A DNA stretch of 64,000 bases from JANJUO01 sp942492935 (GTDB lineage: Bacteria > Bacteroidota > Ignavibacteria > Kapaibacteriales > UBA2268): the NCBI GenBank assembly GCA_942492935.1, contig OW818654.1:3534001-3598000 (forward strand), written 5' to 3'. Positions 50,501-58,228 of this stretch are shown here, piece after piece. The translations under genes and the position numbers were made by a program. Below the pieces are notes generated by a model that was given only the letters and a program-made list of their open reading frames with translations, was not told the origin of the DNA and did no database searches. Numbering within the stretch: the first letter of the stretch is position 1; each line of letters starts with the position of its first letter.

Positions 50501-53500
50501 ATCTTCAGGGCTTACAGTATAGGTATTATTTGAACTTGTAACACTATAAATTACTAAATCTGTTGTTCCAGTATTTGTAACAGTAACATATTCTGTTTTT
50601 GTAGTTTCATTTCTTACTTTACCAAAATTCAAACTATTTGGATTAACTGTAAATAATGGAGATACACCAGTACCGCTTACACTAATTGAATCTTTTGAAA
50701 TTTTAGCATTATGGTTGAAGTATACATATCCAGTTTGTAATCCATCTACAAGTGGTGCAAATGTAACATAGAATGATTTTGTTTCATTCGGTGCAATTGT
50801 TCCATCTTCAGGACTTACAGTATATGTATTATTTGAACTTGTAACACTATAAATTACTAAATCTGTTGTTCCAGTATTTGTAACAGTAACATATTCTGTT
50901 TTTGTAGTTTCATTTCTTACTTTACCAAAATTCAAACTATTTGGATTAACTGTAAATAATGGAGATACACCAGTACCGCTTACACTAATTGAATCTTTTG
51001 AAATTTTGGCATTATGGTTGAAGTAAACATATCCAGTTTGTAATCCATCTACAAGTGGTGCAAATGTAACATAGAATGATTTTGTTTCATTCGGTGCAAT
51101 TGTTCCATCTTCAGGACTTACAGTATATGTATTATTTGAACTTGTAACACTATAAATTATTAAATCAGTTGTTCCAGTGTTTGTAACTGTAACATATTCT
51201 GTTTTAGTAGTTTCATTTCTTACATTTCCAAAATTCAAACTATTTGGATTAACTGTAAATAATGGAGAAACACCAGTTCCGCTTATACTGATTGAATCTT
51301 TTGATATTTTAGCATTATGATTGAAGTAAACAAATCCTGTTTGTAATCCATCAACAAGTGGTGCAAAAGTAACATAGAATGATTTTGTTTCATTCGGTGC
51401 AATTGTTCCATCTTCAGGACTTACAGTATAAGTATTATTAGAACTTGTAACACTATAAATTACTAAATCTGTAGTTCCGGTATTTGTAACAGTAACATAT
51501 TCTGTTTTAGTAGTTTCATTTCTTACATTTCCAAAATTTAAACTATTTGGATTAACTGTAAATAATGGAGATACACCAGTACCGCTTACACTAATTGAAT
51601 CTTTCGATATTTTAGCATTATGGTTGAAGTAAACATATCCAGTTTGTAATCCATCTACAAGTGGTGCAAATGTAACATAGAATGATTTTGTTTCATTCGG
51701 TGCAATTGTACCATTCTCAGGACTTACAGTATATGTATTATTTGAACTTGTAACACTATAAATTATTAAATCTGTTGTTCCAGTATTGGTAACAGTAACA
51801 TATTCTGTTTTTGTAGTTTCATTTCTTACATTTCCAAAATTCAAACTATTTGGATTAACTGTAAATAATGGAGAAACACCAGTTCCGCTTACATTGATTG
51901 AATCTTTTGATATTTTAGCATTATGATTGAAGTAAACAAATCCTGTTTGTAATCCATCAACAAGTGGTGCAAAAGTAACATAGAATGATTTTGTTTCATT
52001 CGGTGCAATTGTTCCATCTTCAGGACTTACAGTATATGTATTATTAGAACTTGTAACACTATAAATTATTAAATCAGTTGTTCCAGTGTTTGTAACTGTA
52101 ACATATTCTGTTTTTGTAGTTTCATTTCTTACATTTCCAAAATTCAAACTATTTGGATTAACTGTAAATAATGGAGATACACCAGTACCGCTTACAATGA
52201 TTGAATCTTTTGAAATTTTAGCATTATGATTGAAATAAACATATCCAGTTTGTAATCCATCAACAAGTGGAAAGAAAGTAACATAAAACGCCATTGTTTC
52301 ATTTGGTGCTATTGTACCTTCTTCAGGACTTATACTATATGTATTATTAGAACTTGTAACACTACTAATTATTAAATCAGTTGTTCCTGTGTTTGTAACT
52401 GTAACATATTCTGTTTTTGTAGTTTCATTTCTTACATTTCCAAAATTCAAACTATTTGGATTAACTGTAAATAATGGAGATACACCAGTACCGCTTACGC
52501 TGATTGAGTCTTTTAATGAATTTCCATTATGATTGAAATAAACATATCCAGTTTGCAATCCATCAACAAGAGGTGAGAATGTAACATAGAATGTCATTGA
52601 ATCATTGGGTAAAATTGTTCCATCTTCAGGACTAACACTATATGTATTATTAGAACTTGTAACACTGCTAATTATTAAATCAGTTGTTCCAGTGTTTGTA
52701 ACTGTAACATATTCAGTTTTAGTAGTTTCATTTCTTACATCGCCAAAATTCAAACTATTTGGATTAACTGTAAATAATGGAGATACACCAGTACCGCTTA
52801 CGCTGATTGAGTCTTTTAATGAATTTCCATTATGGTTGAAATAAACATATCCAGTTTGTAATCCATCAACAAGTGGTGCAAAAGTTACATAGAATGATTT
52901 CGTTTCATTCGGTGCAATCGTTCCATCTTCAGGACTTACAGTATAAGTATCATTTGAGCTTGTAACACTACTAATTATTAAATCAGTTGTTCCAGAGTTT
53001 GTAACTGTAACATATTCTGTTTTAGTAGTTTCATTTCTTACATTTCCAAAATTTAAACTATTTGGATTAACTGTAAACGAAGCAGATACGCCTGTACCAC
53101 TTACGGTGATTGAATCTTTCAAATTGTTTGAATGGTTAAAATAAATAAATCCATTTTGTAAACCATCAACAATAGGTGTAAATGTTACATAGAATTTCTT
53201 TGAGCCACCAGCAGGAACAGTTCCATTTTCAGGACTATAAGTGTATTTAGAGTTTGAACTTGAAATACTATTTATAACTAAGTTTGTTGTTCCATTATTT
53301 GTTACAATTACCGAATCCATTTTACTTGTATCACTATTCACATCTCCGAAATCTAAATTATTTAGATTAATTGAGAACGAGGCAGATACGCCTGTACCTG
53401 TAACTGTAATTGAATCTTTCAAATTGTTTGAATGGTTAAAATAAATAAATCCAGTATGTAAGCCATCTACAATAGGTGTAAATGTTACATAGAATTTCTT

Positions 53501-55711
53501 TGAGCCACCAGCAGGAACAGTTCCATTTTCAGGACTATAAGTGTATTTAGAGTTTGAACTTGAAATACTATTTATAACTAAGTTTGTTGTTCCATTATTT
53601 GTTACAATTACCGAATCCATTTTACTTGTATCACTATTCACATCTCCGAAATCTAAATTATTTAGATTAATTGAGAACGAAGATGATACGCCTGTACCAC
53701 TTACTGTGATTGAATCTTTTCCGTTACCTGCATTATGGTTAAAATAAACATAACCAAATTGGAATCCATCAATAACAGGTAAAAAAGTTACATAGAATTT
53801 TTGTGAAGAACCAGGAGTAATTGTTCCATTTTCTGGGTCAATTGTAAATGTTGAATTGAAACTTGTAATACTACTAATAAATAAATTATTTGTGCCATTA
53901 TTAGTTACAGTTACCGAATCCATTTTACTTGTATCACTATTCACTTCACCAAAATCCAAATTATTTAGATTAACAGAGAATGAAGATGATACACCAGTAC
54001 CTGTAACTGAAATTGAATCTTTCAAATTACTTGAATGGTTAAAATAAATAAAGCCATTTTGTAAGCCATCTACAACAGGTGTAAATGTTACATAGAATTT
54101 CTTTGATTCACCAGCAGGAATAGTTCCATTTTCAGGACTATAAGTGTATTTAGTATTTGAACTTGAAATACTACTTATAACTAAATTCACAGTACCATTA
54201 TTGGATACTGTAACTGAATCCATTTTACTTGTATCACTATTCACATTGCCGAAATTCAAATTATTTAGATTAACAGAGAATGAAGATGATACACCAGTAC
54301 CTGTAACTGAAATTGAATCTTTCAAATTACTCGAATGATTAAAATAAATAAAGCCATTTTGTAAACCATCAACTATTGGAGTGAAAGTTACATAGACTTT
54401 CATAGAGTCACCGGCAGCAATAGTTCCATTTATAGGACTATAAGTATATTTAGTATTTGAACTCGAAATACTGCTTATAACTAAGTTTGTACTTCCATTA
54501 TTTTTAATCATTACTGAATCAACTTTACTTGTATCACTATTCACTTCACCGAAATTCAAATTATTAGGATTTACAGCGAATGCTCCTGAACCTCCTTCTC
54601 CACTTACGCTAATGGAATCTTTGGCGTTTGAAGCATTATGATTGAAATATACAAATCCTGTCCTCAAACTATCGTCAAGAGGAGAGAATGTAACATAATA
54701 TTTCTTTGTTGCACCAGCTGAAATTGTACCATTTTCTGGTGTAACTGTATATGTAGTATCTGAACTTGTAACACTTGTGATGACCAAGTTTGATGTACCT
54801 GTATTAGTAACTGTAACTGAATCCATTCTACTCGAATTGATTTCAACAATCCCGAAATCTAAACTATCAGGGTTAACAGAAAATATTGGATACAATCTAA
54901 CGGGTTTTGTAGATGAAAAACCTGCAGCCATGGTAACTGCACCTGTAAATGCTAATGCCCTACCATCCATTGAAGAACCTGTACCGAATGATATTGATTG
55001 GTCAGCAAGAATTGTACCTTTGAACGTGGCGTAAGTTCCTATAGTAGCTGAAGAACCAACCTGCCAAAATATATTTGCAGCTTGGGCGCCACCTGCTAAT
55101 ATTACTTTAATACCACTTCCAACATTAAGCGATGTACCAATTTGAAAAATCCATACATCGTCAGCACTACCTGTAAGTGTAACATCAGAACCCGTAATGG
55201 CAGCAGCTGATGTAAATTTATACAATCCCGGTACCAAGTTTAAACCACCAATATTTCCACCATTTGGATTTAAAAAATCTCCTGTTGGAACTGGTGTTCT
55301 ACCTGCTGCATCATTATATGACGTTGTCAAATCACTTTTTGCAGTTTGTAATAGCGATGCATCAATTACCGACCCTACTGGTCCAGTTGCATCAACAACA
55401 TATAAATATCCTGTTACATCTCCACCATCAAAACCTATAACATAGCTACCAGCAGCTGGACTTAATCCAACGTTTCCTGTCATTGAAACAGTAGGAATTC
55501 CAGTAATCGTAGAACCGGCAAGAATTACGAAATCCTCATTTGATAGTAAGTTCAAAGCAGGGATTGATAATGCAAAAGGTGTTCCAGTTAAGGCAATAAA
55601 TAACATTGCCACAAGGAACCGTGTGGAATAGTTATACATACTTGCTATGTTAGTCTTAAGAAATTTCATAGATTTACCCATAATAAAATTAATTTTGTTT
55701 ACTGCTTCCAT
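47594..55711 (-). CDS. Giant surface protein: DUF3494 ice-binding-like domain, 21 ASH-type repeats, OB-like domain, T9SS sorting domain
   Basis: A 2705-residue protein. ATGs at 55711, 55681 and 55669 are all possible starts; the signal peptide (FLVAMLFIALTGTPFAL) follows each. Residues about 52-270 match DUF3494, the ice-binding-like beta-helix (AGSTITGIPTVSMTGNVGLS, VWIFQIGTSLNV, GTILADQSISFGTGSSMDG). From about 275 to 2395 come 21 tandem ASH/choice-of-anchor-D-like units of about 101 residues, each with NFGxV, VTxTNxGTTDLII, GTIAPNETKSFYVTFxPL and VYFNHN. Then an OB-like domain (TIEDARNLPLGTEFSIEG) and a T9SS type A sorting domain (NNYPNPFSTSTNIQYTI to the end). It is probably a long stalk presenting an ice-binding-like or adhesive head on the cell surface. 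Units 7-16 are nearly identical. Confidence 0.92.
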   Translation of the reverse strand: MEAVNKINFIMGKSMKFLKTNIASMYNYSTRFLVAMLFIALTGTPFALSIPALNLLSNEDFVILAGSTITGIPTVSMTGNVGLSPAAGSYVIGFDGGDVTGYLYVVDATGPVGSVIDASLLQTAKSDLTTSYNDAAGRTPVPTGDFLNPNGGNIGGLNLVPGLYKFTSAAAITGSDVTLTGSADDVWIFQIGTSLNVGSGIKVILAGGAQAANIFWQVGSSATIGTYATFKGTILADQSISFGTGSSMDGRALAFTGAVTMAAGFSSTKPVRLYPIFSVNPDSLDFGIVEINSSRMDSVTVTNTGTSNLVITSVTSSDTTYTVTPENGTISAGATKKYYVTFSPLDDSLRTGFVYFNHNASNAKDSISVSGEGGSGAFAVNPNNLNFGEVNSDTSKVDSVMIKNNGSTNLVISSISSSNTKYTYSPINGTIAAGDSMKVYVTFTPIVDGLQNGFIYFNHSSNLKDSISVTGTGVSSSFSVNLNNLNFGNVNSDTSKMDSVTVSNNGTVNLVISSISSSNTKYTYSPENGTIPAGESKKFYVTFTPVVDGLQNGFIYFNHSSNLKDSISVTGTGVSSSFSVNLNNLDFGEVNSDTSKMDSVTVTNNGTNNLFISSITSFNSTFTIDPENGTITPGSSQKFYVTFLPVIDGFQFGYVYFNHNAGNGKDSITVSGTGVSSSFSINLNNLDFGDVNSDTSKMDSVIVTNNGTTNLVINSISSSNSKYTYSPENGTVPAGGSKKFYVTFTPIVDGLHTGFIYFNHSNNLKDSITVTGTGVSASFSINLNNLDFGDVNSDTSKMDSVIVTNNGTTNLVINSISSSNSKYTYSPENGTVPAGGSKKFYVTFTPIVDGLQNGFIYFNHSNNLKDSITVSGTGVSASFTVNPNSLNFGNVRNETTKTEYVTVTNSGTTDLIISSVTSSNDTYTVSPEDGTIAPNETKSFYVTFAPLVDGLQTGYVYFNHNGNSLKDSISVSGTGVSPLFTVNPNSLNFGDVRNETTKTEYVTVTNTGTTDLIISSVTSSNNTYSVSPEDGTILPNDSMTFYVTFSPLVDGLQTGYVYFNHNGNSLKDSISVSGTGVSPLFTVNPNSLNFGNVRNETTKTEYVTVTNTGTTDLIISSVTSSNNTYSISPEEGTIAPNETMAFYVTFFPLVDGLQTGYVYFNHNAKISKDSIIVSGTGVSPLFTVNPNSLNFGNVRNETTKTEYVTVTNTGTTDLIIYSVTSSNNTYTVSPEDGTIAPNETKSFYVTFAPLVDGLQTGFVYFNHNAKISKDSINVSGTGVSPLFTVNPNSLNFGNVRNETTKTEYVTVTNTGTTDLIIYSVTSSNNTYTVSPENGTIAPNETKSFYVTFAPLVDGLQTGYVYFNHNAKISKDSISVSGTGVSPLFTVNPNSLNFGNVRNETTKTEYVTVTNTGTTDLVIYSVTSSNNTYTVSPEDGTIAPNETKSFYVTFAPLVDGLQTGFVYFNHNAKISKDSISISGTGVSPLFTVNPNSLNFGNVRNETTKTEYVTVTNTGTTDLIIYSVTSSNNTYTVSPEDGTIAPNETKSFYVTFAPLVDGLQTGYVYFNHNAKISKDSISVSGTGVSPLFTVNPNSLNFGKVRNETTKTEYVTVTNTGTTDLVIYSVTSSNNTYTVSPEDGTIAPNETKSFYVTFAPLVDGLQTGYVYFNHNAKISKDSISVSGTGVSPLFTVNPNSLNFGKVRNETTKTEYVTVTNTGTTDLVIYSVTSSNNTYTVSPEDGTIAPNETKSFYVTFAPLVDGLQTGYVYFNHNAKISKDSISVSGTGVSPLFTVNPNSLNFGKVRNETTKTEYVTVTNTGTTDLVIYSVTSSNNTYTVSPEDGTIAPNETKSFYVTFAPLVDGLQTGYVYFNHNAKISKDSISVSGTGVSPLFTVNPTYLNFGNVRDETSKTMTVTVKNTGTADLIIYSLVSSNQLFTFSPDNGVIAPGASKDYDITFSPLVDGYQYGYIYFNHNAKNPKDSISVNGTGVLPIFSLNPYFLNFGDVKINTTKTDSVTITNKGTSDLIISTVTSTNRLFIAYPLTMIIKPGESQTMFVTFAPYADGYQNAYIVFYHNGNSTKDSITVTGTGISPKFTVNPKSLHFGNVNINGFKSDSVQITNIGSADLILTGITSDDSHFGVHSQYMVLKPNESRWITITFTPLTLGLKDGFVFFSTNASTFQDSIYVSGTGVGDTGFPEFTVTPKVLNFGEVKIGNQKRDSVIVTNTGSGNLIIYNVNSTNLVYSATPNYVIISAGNSRTFYVTFTPQTPEYETGSIVFNHNAPTKSDSVFVTGTGVGEPSTPNFTVCPVSMNFGKVFIGKSKTKSCYISNTGNADLIISSIVPSNNQYSAIANETVVHPGTSIEYYVTFSPLVEGQIDATLVFNHNAGNGKDSITLTGIGVQSLPVITIEDARNLPLGTEFSIEGIVTRTKGNFTRIQDETGALTIIQKEGEFFDDVENFGIQMADMIKIQGSLTENLHLMVIEDSNLSSYFRINRMNILPNPIKLDLMEINSNGEKYESMLVKVESMTLPNLGDIVFYESKTYQTSDESDKSNAVVIRIGEKNDTYLVGMPFLSKSVTFEGVLCQSSISDPDAGYRLMPVLPTDLKEVATGVDDNFTDFHKINNYPNPFSTSTNIQYTILTSGNVSLKIFDYLGNEVITLVDEFKEMGTYTIEFNPSANDIQLSSMVYFYRLTTGNNTTSKPLLFVK
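50051..53080 (-). repeat. Ten near-identical 303-bp tandem coding repeats
   Basis: Inside the giant gene, units 7-16 repeat every 303 bases exactly, with very few differences (mainly N/K before VRN, I/V in LIIYS, and F/Y in QTGFVYF). Flanking units 1-6 (about 300-bp period) and 17-21 are more diverged, so the central block was recently expanded or homogenised. Copy number in the assembly may be unreliable. Confidence 0.9.
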
Positions 55712-56212
55712 TCTGAAAGCAAAGTATATTTACAGAAGTTTACTTCTGTTCATCATGATGTCATAATTAGACTTTTTTTTCTCTTGCTACTTTTTTTTTA
55801 TTAGTAGCTGCTACCCATTCGTAGATTATTTTTTTCCATTTCCTCCTTAAAATATGGGAAATCAGTACACTACAAAAGTAATAGTTTTGTTCATACTAAA
55901 TGTTACAAACTATAAGCTATTAGTTACATGCTTTACTTATTTTCGGATTTTTTATTTATGATTGACATTTGTCATAAAATCAATATACGATATTTCAGCT
56001 GGGATTTTCAAAAGAAGAAACAATGTGATTTTTAAAATGGATTATTGAAACAAATTATTGAAAATTATTTGGATAATATTAAATTTATGTTTAATTTTCC
56101 TTTTTAATAATTGTAATTCTCTAATTATAATTCAAACATACGTTTTGGGGAATTCTAAAATAATAGAAGATTTTTATCGTAAATAGTTCCTATACTAATT
56201 ATAAAGGTTGAT
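55712..56212. other. Divergent intergenic region with an 8-bp inverted repeat
   Basis: About 500 bases between the giant surface protein gene and the octahaem gene. The only clear structure is acagaagt/acttctgt with a 2-base spacer (55732-55749), just upstream of the surface protein, a candidate operator or 5' leader hairpin. agctgggattttc at 55998 looks like a repeat remnant. No ORF is credible. Confidence 0.35.
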
Positions 56213-57625
56213 ATGAAAAAGTATTTTTTAAATTCGCTAGTTGCAGTATTTGTTATAATACTTGCTACTTTTTATTTTACAAATAGTTCCCAGCAAGGAC
56301 ACGACCATAGTTCTTATTTTAGTGAGCCGTTTGCAACTCCGCAAGACCTAACCAAAGCATGTTTGGAGTGTCATGACGATGCCGCTGTTGATTTCATGAA
56401 AACACGCCACTGGAATTGGGAAGGCGATGAATTTGAAATGAAAGGCAAAGGAAAAATGAAATTTGGCAAAAAGCAAATAATCAATAATTTTTGTATTGCC
56501 GTGCCATCCAATGAGCCAAGATGCACAAGTTGCCATCCGGGTTATGGCTGGAAAGATAAGTCTTTCGATTTCACCAAAAAAGAAAATATCGACTGCGTGG
56601 TTTGTCATGACGGCACAAAGACTTACACAAAAACTCCAACCGCCGCAGGTATGCCCGACCCAAAAGTTGATTTGCTCAAAGTGGCAAAAAGCGTTGGCAA
56701 ACCTACAATCGAAAATTGCGGTGCTTGCCATTTCAATGGTGGTGGCGGAGAGGCGGTTAAGCATGGAGATTTAGATCCTGCTTTGCTCAAAGCAACCAAA
56801 GATGTAGATGTTCATATTGGTGGAATGGGCTTCCAATGCACAAATTGCCATAAAACCGAAAAACATAAAATTTCTGGTGCCGGACATGGTTCGATTGCCG
56901 CAAATACAAATCATATTTCATGCGAAAATTGCCACAGCACAAGCAAAGCAAATATTCACAAAAATCAAGTTTTGAACAAACATACAAAATCTCTTGCTTG
57001 CGAAACTTGCCATATTCCTTCCATCGGAAGAAATATGCCTACAAAAACGTTTTGGGACTGGTCAACAGCCGGTATGAAAGTTGATGTTAAAGATGCAAAT
57101 GGAAGATACACTTATTCGAAAATGAAAGGTGATTTCAAATGGGAAAGCAACGTTGTTCCAGAGTATTTATGGTATGATGGTAGCGGCGATTATTACCTTG
57201 CAGGCGATAAAATCGATCCAAATTCTCCAATTTATTTGAATAAAATGAATGGAAATATCAGCGATAAAAATTCCAGAATCACTCCATTCAAGAAGATGGT
57301 TGGCAAGCAACCTTATGATAAAGTTAACAATTATCTTATCGTACCAAAATTATTCGGTCCTGACGGCTACTGGAAAACTTACGACTGGACAAAAGCATCT
57401 ACTCTTGGAATGAAAGAAATCAATCTTCCGTTTTCTGGTGAAGTTGGCTTTGCCGAAACATACATGTATTGGCCTCAAAATCACGCAGTTGCACCAAAAA
57501 ATCAGGCAATAAAATGTAATGAATGCCATTCAAAAGGCACCCGTATGAATTGGCAAGCACTTGGCTATCCAAATGGCGACCCAATGAAAAAAGGTGGCAG
57601 AGAAAAAATTGGTTTGCTAAAGTAG
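56213..57625 (+). CDS. Octahaem tetrathionate-reductase-family c-type cytochrome
   Basis: A 470-residue secreted protein (signal MKKYFLNSLVAVFVIILATF) with exactly eight CXXCH motifs: CLECH, CTSCH, CVVCH, CGACH, CTNCH, CENCH, CETCH in the first 270 residues and CNECH near 445. The spacing, the KACLECHDDAAVDFMKTRHW opening, NFCIAVPSNEPRCTSCHPGYGW and the YMYWPQNHAVAPKNQAIKCN ending are those of the Shewanella-type octahaem tetrathionate reductase (OTR) family. OTR can reduce tetrathionate, nitrite and hydroxylamine in vitro. The gene is monocistronic with a strong terminator. It is visibly less AT-rich than its neighbours, which may mean high expression or transfer. The physiological substrate is unproven. 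Confidence 0.93.
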   Translation: MKKYFLNSLVAVFVIILATFYFTNSSQQGHDHSSYFSEPFATPQDLTKACLECHDDAAVDFMKTRHWNWEGDEFEMKGKGKMKFGKKQIINNFCIAVPSNEPRCTSCHPGYGWKDKSFDFTKKENIDCVVCHDGTKTYTKTPTAAGMPDPKVDLLKVAKSVGKPTIENCGACHFNGGGGEAVKHGDLDPALLKATKDVDVHIGGMGFQCTNCHKTEKHKISGAGHGSIAANTNHISCENCHSTSKANIHKNQVLNKHTKSLACETCHIPSIGRNMPTKTFWDWSTAGMKVDVKDANGRYTYSKMKGDFKWESNVVPEYLWYDGSGDYYLAGDKIDPNSPIYLNKMNGNISDKNSRITPFKKMVGKQPYDKVNNYLIVPKLFGPDGYWKTYDWTKASTLGMKEINLPFSGEVGFAETYMYWPQNHAVAPKNQAIKCNECHSKGTRMNWQALGYPNGDPMKKGGREKIGLLK

Positions 57626-57635
57626 TAATGAAAAA

Positions 57636-57671
57636 AATCTATCCGTTGCAAAATTAAGCAACGGATAGATT
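57636..57671 (+). terminator. Intrinsic terminator after the octahaem cytochrome gene
   Basis: A perfect 14-bp stem (aatctatccgttgc / gcaacggatagatt, 8-base loop) begins 11 bases past the stop. The downstream T tract is short. Confidence 0.8.
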
Positions 57672-58228
57672 AACTTTACTGCATATTTATTGAAATATTC
57701 CTAATTTCCTCCAAAAGTAACCATTAAAAAATAAAAATAATCCTAAATCCCAAGTCGAGCGTTAAAACACCTGCAATTTGGCATTAATTATGTAATTTAT
57801 ATTTGTCGATATATAATTTAATTGAAAGGCGAATTGAAGTAATTCAATAATGAAAACGCTATAACACAAGACACAACAACTTTGAACAAACGAAATCCTC
57901 CAATTTTGAGAATATTTTTGAAATGAGAACTAAAATCTATGAGTAAAACTATCAATTTTTTTAATACAAAGTCAAAAAAACAACAAAATGCTTATATTTA
58001 TTCTTTGGTAATTATTAATTTTAAAAATATTTTTTTTGAAGAATGAATATAAAATCCCCGCTTTTGTTTCCAATGATATAGTGCTTATAATCAATGTTTT
58101 ATAAGCTTATACCTATTATTACCACGCAATTCACAAATGAAGCCGATAACATTTGAATATTTATCGGCATGTTCTCTGGTGAAGAAAAAATATTATTAGA
58201 ACAAAATAATTCAATAACAAACTTGGTA
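57672..58228. other. Intergenic region between convergent genes
   Basis: About 560 AT-rich bases. An 8-bp hairpin gccgataa/ttatcggc (58142-58168) lies 60 bases past the TPR gene stop on the minus strand and may help end that transcript, though no T tract follows. Nothing else is recognisable. Confidence 0.35.

Noticed and set aside
52605..54338. Series of plus-strand ORFs of 60-80 codons
   Set aside because: They are antisense shadows of the tandem repeats in the giant minus-strand gene and repeat with the same period.
48520..54893. Regularly spaced repeats that might suggest a CRISPR array
   Set aside because: The period is about 300 bases with the entire unit repeated and coding; there are no short repeats with unique spacers and no cas genes.
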